64,000 nucleotides of DNA. It comes from Paraglaciecola arctica BSs20135 (GTDB lineage: Bacteria > Pseudomonadota > Gammaproteobacteria > Enterobacterales > Alteromonadaceae). The translations under genes and the position numbers were made by a program. Shown piece after piece: positions 60,871 through 64,000 of this stretch; positions within the stretch are counted from its first letter, which is position 1; each line of letters begins with the position of its first letter. The stretch spans positions 217,733 through 281,732 of the forward strand of contig NZ_BAEO01000027.1 in assembly GCF_000314995.1 (NCBI RefSeq), in the 5' to 3' direction. Below the pieces are notes generated by a model, which was given only the letters and a program-made list of their open reading frames with translations, did not search any database and had not been told where the DNA came from.

Positions 60871-62604
60871 TTATATCCTTTTGGCTTTCATCTCATTCAC
60901 ACAATAGTCTACAGCTCTCACTGTTATTGCCATAAAGGTTAGAGAAGGGTTTTGTACTGCACTTGAGCAAAAGCTAGCGCCATCAGTTACAAACAGATTG
61001 TCCACGTCGTGACATTGATTAAAGCCATTTAGCACTGAATCTTTTGGATCGCGTCCCATCCGTGCTGTGCCTAATTCATGTATGGCAAGACCTGGGTTGT
61101 TTTCACCGATAGAGTTATAACTCTTAACTTCTGTTAGCCCTGCTTTGGTTAACATATCAAAGGCCGTTTGCTCGGCGTCTGCCATCATTAATTTTTCGTT
61201 TTCTGACCAAGTACAATCAATATCAATAAGGGGAATACCCCATTTGTCGGTTTTAGTGGGGTGTAGCGCCATGTAATTATCAAAACGGGGCAACATTTCA
61301 CCTTGGGCATGAAGACCCATACTCCACTTTCCTGGTTTGTTGAGCTTATTTTTGTAATCGGCACCTATGCCATTTTGATTCGCGTTACCCTGCCAGTTAT
61401 CCCGTTGACTGCCACCCGAAAGTCCATACCCTCGGACATAATTTTTCTTGTATAACGATGGTTTGTACTGAAAATTAGGGACTAATATGCCTGACGGTCG
61501 TCTACCTGAATAGTACTCATCTTCAAAACCCTCTACTGTGCCTACGGCACCCGCATTGTAGTTGTGATCCATCAAATAATGGCCAAGCACTCCAGAACTA
61601 TTCGCAATTCCGTTTGGAAACGACTTAGTTTTGGTGTTCAACATGATTTGTGCCGAGCCTAGGGTCGAGGCACATAAAAACACTACCTTTGCAAAATACT
61701 CACGAGTACTTAGGTTGTCGTTATCTACAACTCTGACACCTTTCACTCGTTGGGTTTTTTCATCATAGATTAGGCTATGCACCACACTGTTTGGGGCAAT
61801 TGATAAGTTACCTGTTTTAGCCGCAGCGGGCAGAGTAGAACTTTGGGTAGAGAAATAAGCCCCAAAAGAACATCCCTTTTGACATTCGTTTCTTGCCTGA
61901 CAAGTAACACGCCCTTGTTCTAAATGTAGTTGTGTAGGCTGTGTTAAGTGGGCGGTGCGGCCCATGATTAAATGTCTGTCGGGAAACTGTTCTTCGATTT
62001 TTTGTTTAACATGTAACTCGGGTGCAGTCATTTCAAATGGAGGTAAAAACTCGCTGTCAGGCAATTGTTCTAGACCTTCATTGCTGCCACTTATGCCTGC
62101 AAATGTTTCTACGTAGCTATACCAAGATTCAAGATCCTTGTAACGAATAGGCCAATCATTTCCGTGACCATCTGCTTTATTGGCAGAAAAATCATAATCA
62201 CTAAGGCGATAAGATTGACGATGCCACAGAAGAGACTTTCCTCCTAATTGGTTGGCTCTAATCCAATCAAACCCTGTTCCTTCTTTGGTAGTGTAGGGTA
62301 AGTCCTTGTCGTTACCAAAGAAGTGTTTAGTGGCGTCGCTGAAGGCATAACATTTTTTTTGTACAGCGTATTTTTCTTCAATGAGCAAATTATCGACCTT
62401 GGTTCTGTTTTCAAACTCCCAAGGGCCTTTGCCTTCGCCAATATAGTCTTTTCGATGTTCGACTACCCGGCCGCGCTCTATCATTAATGTCTGCATACCA
62501 CGTTCACAAAACTCTTTGGCAGCCCAACCTCCAGTGATACCTGAACCTACCACTATGACATCGTATTCTTGGTCACTTTCTTGAATATATAAATCTGTCG
62601 TCAT
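60871..62604 (-). CDS. GMC family oxidoreductase (sugar or alcohol dehydrogenase subunit)
   Basis: A 577-residue flavoprotein. It has the FAD Rossmann motif VVGSGITGGWAAKE near residue 18, the substrate-domain stretch NQLGGKSLLWHRQSYR, and the C-terminal catalytic His in HELGTARMG. QNPSLTFMAITVRA near the end contains the family Asn. A four-Cys cluster CQARNECQKGCSFGA is present, as in gluconate/glucoside dehydrogenase-type large subunits. GMC proteins oxidise alcohols or sugar hydroxyls. The next gene codes for a subunit-3-like partner, so the two probably form one periplasmic dehydrogenase. The exact substrate is not readable. Confidence 0.9.
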   Translation of the reverse strand: MTTDLYIQESDQEYDVIVVGSGITGGWAAKEFCERGMQTLMIERGRVVEHRKDYIGEGKGPWEFENRTKVDNLLIEEKYAVQKKCYAFSDATKHFFGNDKDLPYTTKEGTGFDWIRANQLGGKSLLWHRQSYRLSDYDFSANKADGHGNDWPIRYKDLESWYSYVETFAGISGSNEGLEQLPDSEFLPPFEMTAPELHVKQKIEEQFPDRHLIMGRTAHLTQPTQLHLEQGRVTCQARNECQKGCSFGAYFSTQSSTLPAAAKTGNLSIAPNSVVHSLIYDEKTQRVKGVRVVDNDNLSTREYFAKVVFLCASTLGSAQIMLNTKTKSFPNGIANSSGVLGHYLMDHNYNAGAVGTVEGFEDEYYSGRRPSGILVPNFQYKPSLYKKNYVRGYGLSGGSQRDNWQGNANQNGIGADYKNKLNKPGKWSMGLHAQGEMLPRFDNYMALHPTKTDKWGIPLIDIDCTWSENEKLMMADAEQTAFDMLTKAGLTEVKSYNSIGENNPGLAIHELGTARMGRDPKDSVLNGFNQCHDVDNLFVTDGASFCSSAVQNPSLTFMAITVRAVDYCVNEMKAKRI

Positions 62605-62657
62605 GTTATTTACTCGTGATTCTGTTTGTTATGTCTGTTTGCTGTCATTATCAAAAA

Positions 62658-63296
62658 TTAATAATAAGCCTGCGGACTCCAAGATTTTGTTTCTGCATTG
62701 GCAGGGATAGCGCCGATAAAACCACCAGGAATAGGTTGGTAATTGAGTGCTTTTGTCACCCCAACTTCAGAAGTGAAGTAACCAAATACGATCAGTGCTT
62801 TTAAAAATCTAAATTGGTCTTTTTCACTATCTGTAGACATACTATTAGTTTCAAAATCCACCAATAGCTGCTGTTGTTGCTGTGGTTGCAACAACACAAA
62901 TGATTTAGCAAATTCTCTAGTCGCCAGCAAATCAACTGTATTAATAATATGAATACAATCATCTTGTTGCTGTTTGGAGTGGCAATGTAGCAACTGATGA
63001 GGGACAAATTCATGGCATCCCACTTCGACTGCGCTAGGCGTGTCTGTTTTAGGTAATATGGTTTCGCATAAGCTGTAAAGAACTGTTAATTCTTGCTCTG
63101 AAAACAAGTTGCCGTCCTTGGGCGGATTAGACCTTTGCGCTGCAAATTGTTCAGCCACTGGCACACTGCAACCCGACAGCACCGCTGCTGCCGTAGTGGC
63201 GCCAAATAAAGCGACCATTTTTTTCATAAACATTCGACGATTATCCTCGTCATATGTTCTTTTTTCTAATTCGGTTTTGTTTGAATTAGTAGGCAT
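62658..63296 (-). CDS. Gluconate 2-dehydrogenase subunit 3 family protein
   Basis: A 212-residue exported partner subunit. The start NRRMFMKKMVALFG is a twin-arginine-like signal. It is followed by LSGC, a lipobox, so the protein is probably a Tat-exported lipoprotein that carries its GMC partner across the membrane. FSEQELTVLYSLCETILPKTDTPSAVEVG is the typical subunit-3 segment. I chose ATG 63296 because GAGGAG lies six bases before it; ATG 63302 touches the ribosome-binding site. The GMC gene follows after 53 bases. Confidence 0.88.
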   Translation of the reverse strand: MPTNSNKTELEKRTYDEDNRRMFMKKMVALFGATTAAAVLSGCSVPVAEQFAAQRSNPPKDGNLFSEQELTVLYSLCETILPKTDTPSAVEVGCHEFVPHQLLHCHSKQQQDDCIHIINTVDLLATREFAKSFVLLQPQQQQQLLVDFETNSMSTDSEKDQFRFLKALIVFGYFTSEVGVTKALNYQPIPGGFIGAIPANAETKSWSPQAYY

Positions 63297-63352
63297 ACCC
63301 ATCTCCTCAATATTCTATTTAAACAATCGCTTTATTTAGCAATACCAGCTCA

Positions 63353-64000
63353 TTAATGCGTGGTCGACTTAGAATTTACTTTACGCATAATCCAATAAAA
63401 CCCAGCAAATAATACTATCAACACAAGTGGGAACAGGATCAGGTTGTTTAAAGCAGCATGACCTGAAGCTAGGGCTAGGTCATTACCGGTTAGGCCTTTA
63501 GCTGCGGCTTCTGCTGTAGCTGAATCTATCCAACCACCAATAATCGGGTTCCATATGCCCATTGCAAACATACCTGCACCACCCATTAAAGACATGCCCA
63601 ACGCGCCTGTTTTAGGAGCGTATTCACTAGTACAACCAATCATAGTTGGCCAGAAGTAGGTTATACCTAAAGCAAATACAACTGCGGCAAAATAGACTGC
63701 AGTACCTTGCAATTGAGTCATTAAGAATAAACCTATGCTAGCTAAAACTGCAGACGCTAATAAAACACCAGGGGGACTTAGTTTATGTACAAGGGGGCCA
63801 GCATAGAATCGACCAAGAGCCATGATACCGGTAATTAAAGCTAATATAAGCATTGGAGTGGCGCCAGATGCTTCTAGAATTTTGTTTATCCATTGTCCTG
63901 GACCAAACTCACTTACTGCTGTCATAGTCATACAAACAGCTAAGAAAATGTAGATTGGGTTAAGTAATGCTTTTAAATTACCGCTAGTTGAATCGTCTTC
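63353..64000 (-). CDS. MFS transporter, C-terminal part (runs off right edge)
   Basis: The frame is open to the right edge, so at least 215 residues of the C-terminal half of a major facilitator protein are present. Visible are about six membrane helices (for example LILALITGIMALGRFYAGPLV and AVYFAAVVFALGITYFWPTMIG). The tail IMRKVNSKSTTH is cytosolic. Its place upstream of the GMC and subunit-3 genes suggests it imports the same sugar or its oxidised product. The ATG at 63931 is internal. Confidence 0.88.
   Translation of the reverse strand, partial: EDDSTSGNLKALLNPIYIFLAVCMTMTAVSEFGPGQWINKILEASGATPMLILALITGIMALGRFYAGPLVHKLSPPGVLLASAVLASIGLFLMTQLQGTAVYFAAVVFALGITYFWPTMIGCTSEYAPKTGALGMSLMGGAGMFAMGIWNPIIGGWIDSATAEAAAKGLTGNDLALASGHAALNNLILFPLVLIVLFAGFYWIMRKVNSKSTTH

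Overview
The window looks like chromosome of a marine gammaproteobacterium of the Alteromonadales, close to the Paraglaciecola/Glaciecola/Alteromonas group. The evidence is the low G+C content by eye, the gene order sfsA-dksA-gluQ-pcnB-folK-panB-panC, PanP in place of PanD, the proteobacterial dedicated sortase locus, DUF2982, and the PEP-CTERM, DUF11 and GMC gene content. The genus is inference. I see no rRNA, tRNA or CRISPR array.

Left third (1-28 kb), mostly housekeeping. It opens with the end of an RND efflux adaptor and its permease. A small membrane protein and a DUF2982 protein follow, then a BarA-like hybrid kinase broken by a one-base frameshift. Next come parC, the divisome/SRP operon ftsY-ftsE-ftsX (without rpoH behind it), rsmD, yjaG, yhgN, a small MerR-like protein, pepB and sfsA. 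The RNA/folate/pantothenate run is dksA, gluQ, pcnB (apparently with an AUU start), folK, panB and panC, converging on panP. A degenerate EAL protein, a TrmB-like methyltransferase and the ABC exporter yadG-yadH close this part.

Middle (28-51 kb), envelope and surface functions. After a small amphipathic lipoprotein lies a complete dedicated sortase locus: class GN sortase, its VIT/VWA target ending in an LPQTA motif, the OmpA-like PdsO (frameshifted in an A8 tract), and a divergent response regulator/histidine kinase pair. The kinase sensor region resembles a family-9 carbohydrate-binding module. Next to it is an overlapping pair: a 2785-residue secreted DUF11/SdrD-B repeat protein and a 1397-residue OmpA-domain/beta-barrel protein. 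Two tandem delta-class carbonic-anhydrase-like proteins and a small outer-membrane barrel follow.

Right part (51-64 kb), accessory and partly decaying. A 1379-residue one-piece two-component regulator carries 14 propeller blades, sensor kinase, receiver and AraC domains. After it come a duplicated and decayed small gene, a PEP-CTERM gene with an internal amber codon, an IS30 transposase remnant and large palindromic repeats. A roughly 76-bp promoter-like element occurs three times between 51 and 58 kb, each time upstream of a minus-strand gene or gene remnant. The end holds yjjX, a small protein with a metallo-hydrolase, and a GMC oxidoreductase/subunit-3/MFS cluster that runs off the edge.

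Candidates for under-described biology are the sortase locus with its carbohydrate-type sensor and neighbouring giant surface pair, the triplicated promoter element, and the palindrome family with a shared core.
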